Part shown: positions 35,814 through 41,896 of the stretch, piece after piece
Layout: every line of letters begins with the position of its first letter
Numbering within the stretch: the first letter of the stretch is position 1
Assembly (NCBI GenBank): GCA_964567845.1
Contig: CAZMOG010000009.1
Location: 1 to 41,896, forward strand
DNA: 41,896 bases
From: RGIG9079 sp964567845
Lineage (GTDB): Bacteria; Bacteroidota; Bacteroidia; Bacteroidales; Marinifilaceae
Direction: 5' to 3'
Notes under the pieces: model-generated
What the model saw: the letters and a program-made list of their open reading frames with translations, nothing else
The model's database searches: none
Told to the model about the DNA's origin: nothing
Position numbers and translations under genes: made by a program

Positions 35814-35893
35814 GTAGAGATTGTTTATTAAAACTGAAAGAGAAAAGTGAACAGATTAATAATGGAATGTAACATTTGTTAGCAATGTGCGTA

Positions 35894-35914
35894 TATGGTT
35901 GTAACAAAACCATA
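35894..35914. promoter_or_regulatory. Perfect 7-bp palindrome before sodB
   Basis: TATGGTT (35894-35900) pairs with AACCATA (35908-35914) around a 7-nt loop and ends 5 nt before the sodB ATG. It could be an operator or an RNA hairpin that covers the start. No exact TAnnTTTG element is seen in the 106 nt upstream (TAACATTTG is one base too long). Confidence 0.45.
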
Positions 35915-35919
35915 ATAAA

Positions 35920-36564
35920 ATGAAAAAGAAGGAGATATTAAGCGGAGTTTGGATTACTCCCAAAGAGAGCACGGCACTGCCCTACACTTTGAATGCTTTG
36001 GAGCCGTACATCAGTGAGCAGACCCTCTATTACCACCATGGCAAACACCTTGCCACCTATCTGCAGAATACCAAGAAATTGCAGCAAGGAACCCCATTCG
36101 AAGGGAAGTGTATTATGGATACTCTTCTTGGAGCTAAAGATGCGCTTTACAACAATGCTGCTCAGGCATATAACCATATCTTCTACTTTGAACAATTTGC
36201 TCCTGCCGAGTCGGGCAAAAATATTCCTGTAGGTCGGATTTTGAATCTGATTGAGCGTGATTTTGGAACCTATCGGAATTTTATGGAGACCTTTACTCAA
36301 GCAGCCATGTCGCTATTTGGTTCAGGTTGGGTTTGGCTTGTTCTTACTCCCGATCAAGAGTTGAAAATAGTAAAAACGGCCAATGCCGGAAATCCAATTC
36401 ACGATATGCATGCACCCCTATTTGTAATTGATGTGTGGGAGCATGCGTACTACATTGACCAGAAGAATAACCGCAAGGGGTATCTGGATAATATCTGGAA
36501 CATTGTTGATTGGGATATTGTATCGCACCGTCTAGAAAATATTCTTAAAACTCTTTCAGCTTAA
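35920..36564 (+). CDS. sodB: Fe-type superoxide dismutase
   Basis: This enzyme removes superoxide. The 214-residue sequence has all four metal ligands: His39 (YYHHGKHL), His86 (AYNHIFYF), Asp171 and His175 (DVWEHAYYID). Gln82 in AAQAYNH is the residue typical of Fe or cambialistic enzymes. GSGWVWLVL is also conserved. The N-terminus is about 13 residues longer than usual (MKKKEILSGVWITPKES) but is not a signal peptide, so the protein is cytoplasmic. It runs tail-to-tail into maf with a 20-nt overlap. Confidence 0.95.
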   Translation: MKKKEILSGVWITPKESTALPYTLNALEPYISEQTLYYHHGKHLATYLQNTKKLQQGTPFEGKCIMDTLLGAKDALYNNAAQAYNHIFYFEQFAPAESGKNIPVGRILNLIERDFGTYRNFMETFTQAAMSLFGSGWVWLVLTPDQELKIVKTANAGNPIHDMHAPLFVIDVWEHAYYIDQKNNRKGYLDNIWNIVDWDIVSHRLENILKTLSA

Positions 36565-37123
36565 CAAAGATAGACTGTATGGGGAGCCCCATTACATTGT
36601 AGAATGAGCCCTCGATACCCGTTATACCAACATATCCAATCCACTCTTGGATTCCGTAGGCACCTGCTTTATCGAAAGGTTTGTAGGTGTCTACATAGTA
36701 TTCTATTTCACGGGAGCTCAATTTACGGAAGTGCACATTGGTTGATACATTAAAACTATCACTCTTTTCGCGACTCATTAATGTAACACCTGTTACAACT
36801 CGATTTGTACTGCCGGACAGATGTTCCAGCATTGCTATAGCTTCGGCTCTGTTTGCAGGTTTTCCTAAAATTTCATTACCAATGATTACCACTGTATCTG
36901 CAGTTATGAGAAGTTCATTGTCGATAAGTGTGGGAGAAAGAGCCAATGCCTTCTGTTTTGAAAGATATACGGGAACTTCGGCCGGATCATCGAAATGAGG
37001 AAAATGACTCTCATCAATATCGGCCAAACGGATTGTAAAATCCAACCCCGCTCCGCTCATCAACTCTTTGCGTCGGGGCGAGGCTGAACCCAATACCAGT
37101 TTATATTTACATACTTCGTACAT
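36545..37123 (-). CDS. maf: Maf-family nucleotide pyrophosphatase
   Basis: Maf proteins hydrolyse dTTP, UTP or modified nucleoside triphosphates to monophosphates. ATG 37123 is preferred over a TTG nine bases upstream because it gives MYEVCKYKLVLGSASPRRKE, with the family SASPRR at 13-18. Other motifs are ITADTVVIIG and DKAGAYGIQEWIG, which fits the YhdE (dTTP/UTP) subgroup. Length is 192. The start overlaps the end of kdsC by 17 nt and the stop overlaps sodB by 20 nt. Confidence 0.93.
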   Translation of the reverse strand: MYEVCKYKLVLGSASPRRKELMSGAGLDFTIRLADIDESHFPHFDDPAEVPVYLSKQKALALSPTLIDNELLITADTVVIIGNEILGKPANRAEAIAMLEHLSGSTNRVVTGVTLMSREKSDSFNVSTNVHFRKLSSREIEYYVDTYKPFDKAGAYGIQEWIGYVGITGIEGSFYNVMGLPIQSIFVKLKEF

Positions 37124-37634
37124 GGCAATCAATATCCATCCACATCTCCTGTGCCTTCAATGTTTGTTCGATTACATCGCGAGCACACCCCTTTCCACCT
37201 TCGATAGGTGAAATGTACTTTACTATTGATTTAATCTCGGAACAGGCATCGGCAGGACAAACAGGAACTCCTACATGCTTCATGCATTCGTAGTCGGGAA
37301 TATCATCGCCCATATACATAACCTGCTCAGGGGTAAGTGAATACTTTTCCATTAATTTGGTAAGTACCTTAATCTTATCCGCTTCACGAAGATATATCTC
37401 TTTAATTCCAATCTTTTCGAATCTTTCACGAACTCCAGGACCTCCGCCACCACTGATTATGGCAACAATATATCCCTTTTTGCCACAATACATAATTGCG
37501 TAACCATCCTTTACACAGGCTGTTCTGATTAACTCTCCGCTTGAATCGACCGATACCGATGGTAGAGACAGAACTCCATCAACGTCGAATACGAATGCTT
37601 TAATCTTCTTTAATTCCTCTTTAAAAAATGCCAT
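37107..37634 (-). CDS. kdsC: KDO 8-phosphate phosphatase (HAD family)
   Basis: KdsC removes phosphate from KDO 8-phosphate during lipopolysaccharide inner-core synthesis. The 175-residue protein is a capless C0-type HAD phosphatase with DVDGVL (nucleophile Asp17, acid Asp19), ISGGGG (Ser61), Lys87 and GDDIPDYECM (109-118). The length and the GGKGCARDVIE ending match KdsC. It overlaps maf by 17 nt, and one nucleotide separates it from the DUF2520 gene. Confidence 0.92.
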   Translation of the reverse strand: MAFFKEELKKIKAFVFDVDGVLSLPSVSVDSSGELIRTACVKDGYAIMYCGKKGYIVAIISGGGGPGVRERFEKIGIKEIYLREADKIKVLTKLMEKYSLTPEQVMYMGDDIPDYECMKHVGVPVCPADACSEIKSIVKYISPIEGGKGCARDVIEQTLKAQEMWMDIDCHVRSM

Positions 37635-37635
37635 A

Positions 37636-38469
37636 TCACCAAAGTGTTAATTCTACGTATGAATCCTCTTCGTTGCCATTTGTATCACTGTTTGTTGCAT
37701 TGCAATATTCGGCAATCGAATCTGAAATTGAATTGTATAGTGCCATGCGGCCATGCTTCCCTTTCATAAGTTCTCGGTGCATTGACAACACCCCTTTGTC
37801 TTTACGCTTTGCCGGACCTGTTTGGGCGTCAATTGGGTGCATCTCCATGGCCTTGTCGGCTGTCTCGGCTATAAGCGGGCGTAATAGGGCGAAATCCAAA
37901 CCATTTTCTGCAAGGATTTTTCCTCCTATTGCGTACATGTGGTTTGCAAAATTGCATGCCCATACAGCTGCCAAATGCATGGACTTGCGCTTATCCGATG
38001 CAAGCACTGTCACTGAATTTGAAAGGGTGTCGGCCAATGCCTTTACTCTTTTAAGTGTCTCGTTGGAGTTTCCCTCTACGAAGAGAGGTATAGATAAAAA
38101 ATCAAGCTCTCTGCCTTTAGTGAATGTCTGCAATGGATACATTACTCCATAATGTTTCGATGCTGCGTGTAGTATCGACATTGGAACCGAGCCTGCAGTG
38201 TGAATCACCAAGGGATCGTTATTGCATTTCAAACTCTTTGCCATATTGGCAATTACATCGTCTGAAATTGTAATGATGTATATATCCGCGTCACGAAAAA
38301 TATCATCAACCTTTGTTGTGTAGGGCAACCCTGTCTTTTTGGATAGGGCAAGAGCTGAACCCTCGCTTCTACTATAAATCTGGCATACGTCGTGGCCTGC
38401 ATGCAATAATGCGGGTACCAAATGGTGGGCAACATTACCGGCTCCTATGACAACTATCTTTTCACTCAT
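37636..38469 (-). CDS. Rossmann-fold protein with DUF2520 domain
   Basis: The protein resembles NADP-dependent oxidoreductases of the 6-phosphogluconate dehydrogenase/F420 type. It has an N-terminal Rossmann fold with VVIGAGNVAHHL, TISDDVI and VIHTAGSVPM, then a helical DUF2520 domain (HLAAVWACNFANHMYAIGG; TGPAKRKD). The start is taken at the ATG giving MSEKIVVIG; a TTG four codons upstream is less likely. It overlaps the preceding gene by 8 nt and lies 1 nt before kdsC. The substrate is unknown. Confidence 0.88.
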   Translation of the reverse strand: MSEKIVVIGAGNVAHHLVPALLHAGHDVCQIYSRSEGSALALSKKTGLPYTTKVDDIFRDADIYIITISDDVIANMAKSLKCNNDPLVIHTAGSVPMSILHAASKHYGVMYPLQTFTKGRELDFLSIPLFVEGNSNETLKRVKALADTLSNSVTVLASDKRKSMHLAAVWACNFANHMYAIGGKILAENGLDFALLRPLIAETADKAMEMHPIDAQTGPAKRKDKGVLSMHRELMKGKHGRMALYNSISDSIAEYCNATNSDTNGNEEDSYVELTLW

Positions 38470-38947
38470 AATCAAATGCAATGTTTTTGGCCTTTACCTT
38501 GCCAACTTTAATCAAATGGAGTAATCGGTTACTTGCTGCAATAATATCCATAAAGAATTGCTCTGCAACCATGACCAAAATGCCATTCTCCTTTTGCATG
38601 TGTTTTTTAGGGGTATCGGAACTTTTATGATATAATTCAATATCCCCTCCGGGAATGAATGAGTGCGTCATTTGGTTGCGCAGTTTATCATATAGATAGT
38701 AATTACTGTTTTGAACTCGGTAATCCCCTCCGAAAAGTGAGTTGATTGCGTGGTTAAAACGTCTTGCCGACTGCCCCTTTGCCTTCATGGGTTTGTTATC
38801 AAGAAGCGCTCCAAGTACCTCTATGGTCTGGCCAATCAGAACGAACTTCATATAGAGAGCTTTACTCTCTATAACCTGCTGTAGTTCATCCTTTATAACT
38901 GTTTCGATAAAGGCCTCGATTCTTTTTATCTGCTCCTCTTGTTCCAT
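38462..38947 (-). CDS. Helical protein with HEPN-like Rx4H motif
   Basis: The family is not one I can name. ATG 38947 gives 161 residues (MEQEEQIKRIEAFIETVIKD); a TTG further upstream would lie inside the predicted promoter. The protein is largely helical and contains KLRNQMTHSF (Arg and His separated by four residues), the Rx4-6H pattern of HEPN ribonuclease-like domains. Upstream are helices KALYMKFVLIGQTIEVLGALL and RRFNHAINSLFGGDYR. No nucleotidyltransferase partner lies next to it, so a toxin role is not supported. It heads the DUF2520-kdsC-maf operon. Confidence 0.7.
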   Translation of the reverse strand: MEQEEQIKRIEAFIETVIKDELQQVIESKALYMKFVLIGQTIEVLGALLDNKPMKAKGQSARRFNHAINSLFGGDYRVQNSNYYLYDKLRNQMTHSFIPGGDIELYHKSSDTPKKHMQKENGILVMVAEQFFMDIIAASNRLLHLIKVGKVKAKNIAFDYE

Positions 38948-38962
38948 AACCCTATTATGATG

Positions 38963-38990
38963 CAAACTTACAAAAAAAATAGTACTTTTG
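38963..38990. promoter_or_regulatory. Divergent -7 elements
   Basis: Minus strand: TAAGTTTG at 38963-38970, about 16 nt before the HEPN-like gene. Plus strand: TACTTTTG at 38983-38990, about 37 nt before the aminotransferase gene. Both match TAnnTTTG; neither has a clear -33 TTTG. Confidence 0.5.
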
Positions 38991-39027
38991 CACTATTGTT
39001 GAAATTGACAATAAGGCTGAGATTCTC

Positions 39028-39831
39028 ATGTTGTTTTATAACGGAAATTGGATAGAAAACAGAACTCTTCAGGATAACGATTTTGCCGAGTATTTTACAA
39101 TTTACGAGGTGATTCGTATCTTTAGGGGTGCTCCTGTATTTATTCAAGACAATGTTGAGCGTTTACATTCATCAATTAAAAAATCTGAAATAAATATAGA
39201 TTGTAATATATTGGATTTACGGGTCAGAGCGCTGGCTTTTGTTGCTAAATGCAATATTATTGAGGGCAATATTAAATATCTTCTTGTCGTTAAAGATAGG
39301 GGAAATTCCGGTCATAGTGCAGAATATGACGAGTATATGGTTCAAATTCCACACCGTTACCCTACTGAAGCGGAGTATGCTGCAGGAGTTCCAACGTCGG
39401 TTGTGCATACGGAAAGAATAAATCCTGAAATCAAATATCTCAATGTAAAGTTGCGTGAATGGACAACTAAGATAATTGCTGAACGCAATGTGTATGAACT
39501 TCTCCTTGTAAATGCAAATGGTGAAGTTACCGAGGGGTCGAAATCGAATATCTTCTTTATAAAGGATGACACCCTATACACCTCGCCCGATAATATGGTT
39601 TTGGGCGGAACTGCAAGAAAAAGGGTGATTGCACTTGCCGAAAAATTGGGTATAATGGTGATAAAACAGGCTCCACTCTATTTAGAGTTGGATTGTTATG
39701 ACTCCGCATTTATAACAGGAACCTCGCCCATGGTACTTCCTATATCGCAAATTGACAGCATTAAATTCAATGTAGGGAATAGCACCTTAAGAACAATTAT
39801 GAGTAGCTACTTCAAAATGGTAACTGAATGA
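39028..39831 (+). CDS. Class IV (fold type IV) PLP aminotransferase-like protein
   Basis: The family includes branched-chain and D-amino-acid aminotransferases and aminodeoxychorismate lyase. The 267-residue protein has YEVIRIFRGAPVFIQDNVER, the Schiff-base Lys136 in PEIKYLN, Glu169 in NGEVTEGSKSNIFF, GGTARKRVI and FITGTSPMVLPI. The subfamily cannot be settled; the length and KYLN resemble aminodeoxychorismate lyase or a general class IV enzyme. Its stop overlaps the start of the serine hydrolase by 4 nt, so the two are probably coupled. Confidence 0.88.
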   Translation: MLFYNGNWIENRTLQDNDFAEYFTIYEVIRIFRGAPVFIQDNVERLHSSIKKSEINIDCNILDLRVRALAFVAKCNIIEGNIKYLLVVKDRGNSGHSAEYDEYMVQIPHRYPTEAEYAAGVPTSVVHTERINPEIKYLNVKLREWTTKIIAERNVYELLLVNANGEVTEGSKSNIFFIKDDTLYTSPDNMVLGGTARKRVIALAEKLGIMVIKQAPLYLELDCYDSAFITGTSPMVLPISQIDSIKFNVGNSTLRTIMSSYFKMVTE

Positions 39832-41204
39832 ATAACAAAATAGTAACAACTCTATATATACTCTTTACCGTTGCTATTGCAATATGGGCAAAGGTATTGG
39901 TGACCGATAATGTAAATCGCGAGATATTCATGGATGAGTATGTCGAGGAGCCGATTCCTTTTGCTGTGCATGAATTTTTATCAAATCTTGATTCTGAAAT
40001 CGAGAGCACAGAGAAATTCGACAGAACTATCAGACAATTTATGCGCCGATATAATATTATTGGGGCCTCGCTCGCAATAATGAGAAATGATAGTTTGATA
40101 TATGCCAAAGGGTATGGCTATGCAGATACAGCCTCGAAAACCGAAACCGATGTTTTCCATATTTTCCGTGTCGCTTCAATTTCAAAGTTGTTGACCTCGA
40201 CTGCCATTATGATGCTTCAAGAGGAGGGAAAATTGATGCTTGGAGATTCGGTTTTCGGAAAGAACGGATGGCTTAACGATTCGGCATTCAGCAATTACCG
40301 TGACAAAAGGGTTGAAAGAATCACTATCGAGAATTTGTTACGTCACCAAGCAGGATTTACAGGATTGTATGGCGATCCGATGTTTGCCCCATTACAAGTT
40401 GCCGAAGCAATGAATGTAGTACCACCTGCAGGACGAGATACTATTATTCAATTTGCTCTGAGTAAACGTTTAAGGTTTACCCCGGGACAGACAACCAAAT
40501 ACTCGAATGTAGGCTATGCGGTATTGAGTAAGATTATTGAGAAGGCATCGGGAATGAGTTACGAAGAGTATGTTCAAAAAGCAATTCTACATCCTGCTAA
40601 GTGTTATGATATGCATATTGGTAGAAGTATCGAGAGGTTTCCGAACGAAGTTACATACTACGAGCCAGGAATGGATTCTGTCCCCGCATTCGATGGAAGT
40701 GGTCGTATGGTACTGAGAAGTAAGGGCGGCAACTATATTGAATCATTATCGGGAGCCGGCGCATGGGTGGCCTCGCCTATCGAGATTATGCGTTTTTTAT
40801 CGATAATCGATGACTGCCCTGTCGTTCCGGATATTCTGCCAACCGAGGTTATTCAAATCATGTCATCGAGAGGTGAACATAGCGAGCTGCCAATGGGCTG
40901 GATGGATTCAAACAACAATGGAACATGGTCAAGAAGCGGAACCTTTGCAGGTACAAACGCCATGATGCGCAGAGAGGCAAATGGTTATTCCTGGATCATT
41001 GTTACCAATACAAGCCGTTGGGAGGGACCAAGATTTACCCGCTCGCTAATCTCGCTTATGTCAAGAGCAATGAGACAGGTGAAAGAGTGGCCTGTTCGTG
41101 ATATGTTCGCAATTGAAGAGAAGGTTAATCTGCGCAGACAATCCTCGACTGTTTCGGATACCACAGATAACCTTTTACAGGAATACCATATCCCATCGTT
41201 CTGA
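39828..41204 (+). CDS. Serine hydrolase of the beta-lactamase class C / PBP4* fold
   Basis: The 458-residue protein has an N-terminal hydrophobic helix (about 5-24, anchor or signal), then a beta-lactamase-fold domain. The catalytic motifs are SISK (Ser117, Lys120) and YSN (Tyr225, Asn227), with SGT of WSRSGTFAG near the position of the third motif. HQAGFTGLYGD and FTPGQTTKYSNVGYAVLSKI are typical of this esterase/D-aminopeptidase group. It is probably periplasmic; substrate unknown, and drug resistance should not be assumed. It overlaps the aminotransferase by 4 nt and the opposite-strand nuclease gene by 80 nt. Confidence 0.88.
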   Translation: MNNKIVTTLYILFTVAIAIWAKVLVTDNVNREIFMDEYVEEPIPFAVHEFLSNLDSEIESTEKFDRTIRQFMRRYNIIGASLAIMRNDSLIYAKGYGYADTASKTETDVFHIFRVASISKLLTSTAIMMLQEEGKLMLGDSVFGKNGWLNDSAFSNYRDKRVERITIENLLRHQAGFTGLYGDPMFAPLQVAEAMNVVPPAGRDTIIQFALSKRLRFTPGQTTKYSNVGYAVLSKIIEKASGMSYEEYVQKAILHPAKCYDMHIGRSIERFPNEVTYYEPGMDSVPAFDGSGRMVLRSKGGNYIESLSGAGAWVASPIEIMRFLSIIDDCPVVPDILPTEVIQIMSSRGEHSELPMGWMDSNNNGTWSRSGTFAGTNAMMRREANGYSWIIVTNTSRWEGPRFTRSLISLMSRAMRQVKEWPVRDMFAIEEKVNLRRQSSTVSDTTDNLLQEYHIPSF

Positions 41205-41896
41205 TTATATTGCAATATTCGGCAACTTGTGCTAAATATTCCGGACGTTCTGCACCGAACTTATAATCAATAACACATATCTCATTTTCTTTGATGACAA
41301 CTCGGTCAGGTCGCATGATTTTACCGTCGGGAAGAACAATTTCGCGCTCAACAATACTTCTGACCTTGTTGCCGAACCAACCCATATTCTCTACCTGTTT
41401 CATGTATGTAGAGATAAGTTCTTTATATCGATTCTGTTCAATTGCACTCATAAGTCCGGCATTGCATGCGGCAGTCACTCCCCTATCGATATCATTGGCA
41501 GAAATAATATTCTGCATAATGAAGTGTTGTAATTTACCCTCGTCAATGGCCTTTGTGCGCGGTGATTCATCGGGAATAAAATCTTTATGCGAGGCCTTAA
41601 TTACAAACTTGTCGGCGCTTGTGTAGGCAGTGTAGTTATCTATCTGAATCTCTTTGAATTCGGTCTCTGCGGCAGTTCTACCACTCTTTTCAACTGATTG
41701 CAATGAGCCACGTTTGAAATAGATCTCATTGGAATCATAATCATCGCATACATCATCCCAATCGAAAAGTGTTGAAAAACTTCTCCCCAATAGAACATCG
41801 AGTAACATTCCGTTGCTCTTCTTATCATATTTTTTGGACGTAGAGAAGTATGAACAGATATGCAGACTCTCAACAGGACGTGTCATTGCCACATAC
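41125..41896 (-). CDS. UvrD/AddA-type helicase-nuclease, C-terminal part (cut by window edge)
   Basis: The frame is open at the right end of the window, so only the last 256 or so codons are seen. The first residues YVAMTRPVESLHI are UvrD-family helicase motif VI. A linker follows, then a PD-(D/E)XK nuclease of the RecB/AddA kind: GKLQHFIMQNI with the motif His (nt about 41520), VEREIVL, MRPDRVV (Asp), VIDYKFG (Asp and Lys) and AQVAEY. The complete protein probably unwinds and trims double-strand breaks for recombination. No AddB gene is visible. The last 80 nt overlap the serine hydrolase gene on the other strand. Confidence 0.88.
   Translation of the reverse strand, partial: YVAMTRPVESLHICSYFSTSKKYDKKSNGMLLDVLLGRSFSTLFDWDDVCDDYDSNEIYFKRGSLQSVEKSGRTAAETEFKEIQIDNYTAYTSADKFVIKASHKDFIPDESPRTKAIDEGKLQHFIMQNIISANDIDRGVTAACNAGLMSAIEQNRYKELISTYMKQVENMGWFGNKVRSIVEREIVLPDGKIMRPDRVVIKENEICVIDYKFGAERPEYLAQVAEYCNIIRTMGYGIPVKGYLWYPKQSRIVCAD

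Noticed and set aside
38462..38947. HEPN-MNT toxin-antitoxin module
   Set aside because: No nucleotidyltransferase gene is adjacent; neighbours are DUF2520 and kdsC.
39828..41204. Acquired beta-lactamase
   Set aside because: The motifs place it in the broad class C/PBP4* serine hydrolase group. It is embedded in chromosomal context and has no mobile-element signs.

Overview
The window is chromosomal DNA of a member of the order Bacteroidales. The signs are BspA-type leucine-rich-repeat and DUF4988 surface lipoproteins, DUF3810 and DUF3078 proteins, a reverse rubrerythrin, the gene order purH-mreB-mreC-mreD-mrdA-rodA, and promoters of the Bacteroidota form TTTG-N19-TAnnTTTG, several with exact spacing. 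Genus cannot be fixed from the sequence. No tRNA, rRNA, CRISPR array, insertion sequence or prophage was seen.

Layout. Positions 1-4517 (+) hold two secreted or surface genes, both with disturbed 5' ends: an FGE/SUMF1-fold protein, and a large lipoprotein (coiled coil, collagen-like blocks, BACON, about 18 BspA repeats) whose signal peptide is split by a six-G run. A shared terminator separates them from a long leftward block, 16225 to 4623: purH, mreB, mreC, mreD, mrdA, rodA, a Ca-type P-ATPase, a DUF3810 membrane metalloprotease-like protein and a lipoprotein. The core makes the elongasome that drives cylindrical cell-wall growth. The only gene-poor stretch, 16226-16963, carries nine TTGACA/TGTCAA hexamers and leads into an XRE-family regulator (+).

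Positions 17412-30566 (-) are mainly housekeeping: uvrA-pyrK-pyrD, rpsF-rpsR-rplI, SDR-DUF3078-mltG, and gyrA with a TPR protein. At 30712 a tetrapyrrole-methylase-fold (RsmI-like) gene runs rightward and converges on a perR-reverse rubrerythrin pair. Rightward again come a small exported protein, a TonB-dependent receptor, a lipoprotein and an Fe-type superoxide dismutase, so 31.4-36.6 kb looks like a peroxide, superoxide and metal region. The leftward operon at 38947-36545 encodes a HEPN-like protein, a DUF2520 Rossmann protein, KdsC and Maf. A divergent pair follows (class IV aminotransferase and serine hydrolase). The right edge cuts through the 3' end of a UvrD/AddA-type helicase-nuclease gene.

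The strongest candidates for something new are the poly-G tract that puts the large surface lipoprotein out of frame with its own signal peptide (phase variation, frameshifting or sequence error), the TTGACA/TGTCAA array before the XRE gene, the HEPN-like protein in the kdsC operon, and the unassigned small exported protein before the TonB receptor. No complete undescribed multi-gene defence or mobile system was recognised.
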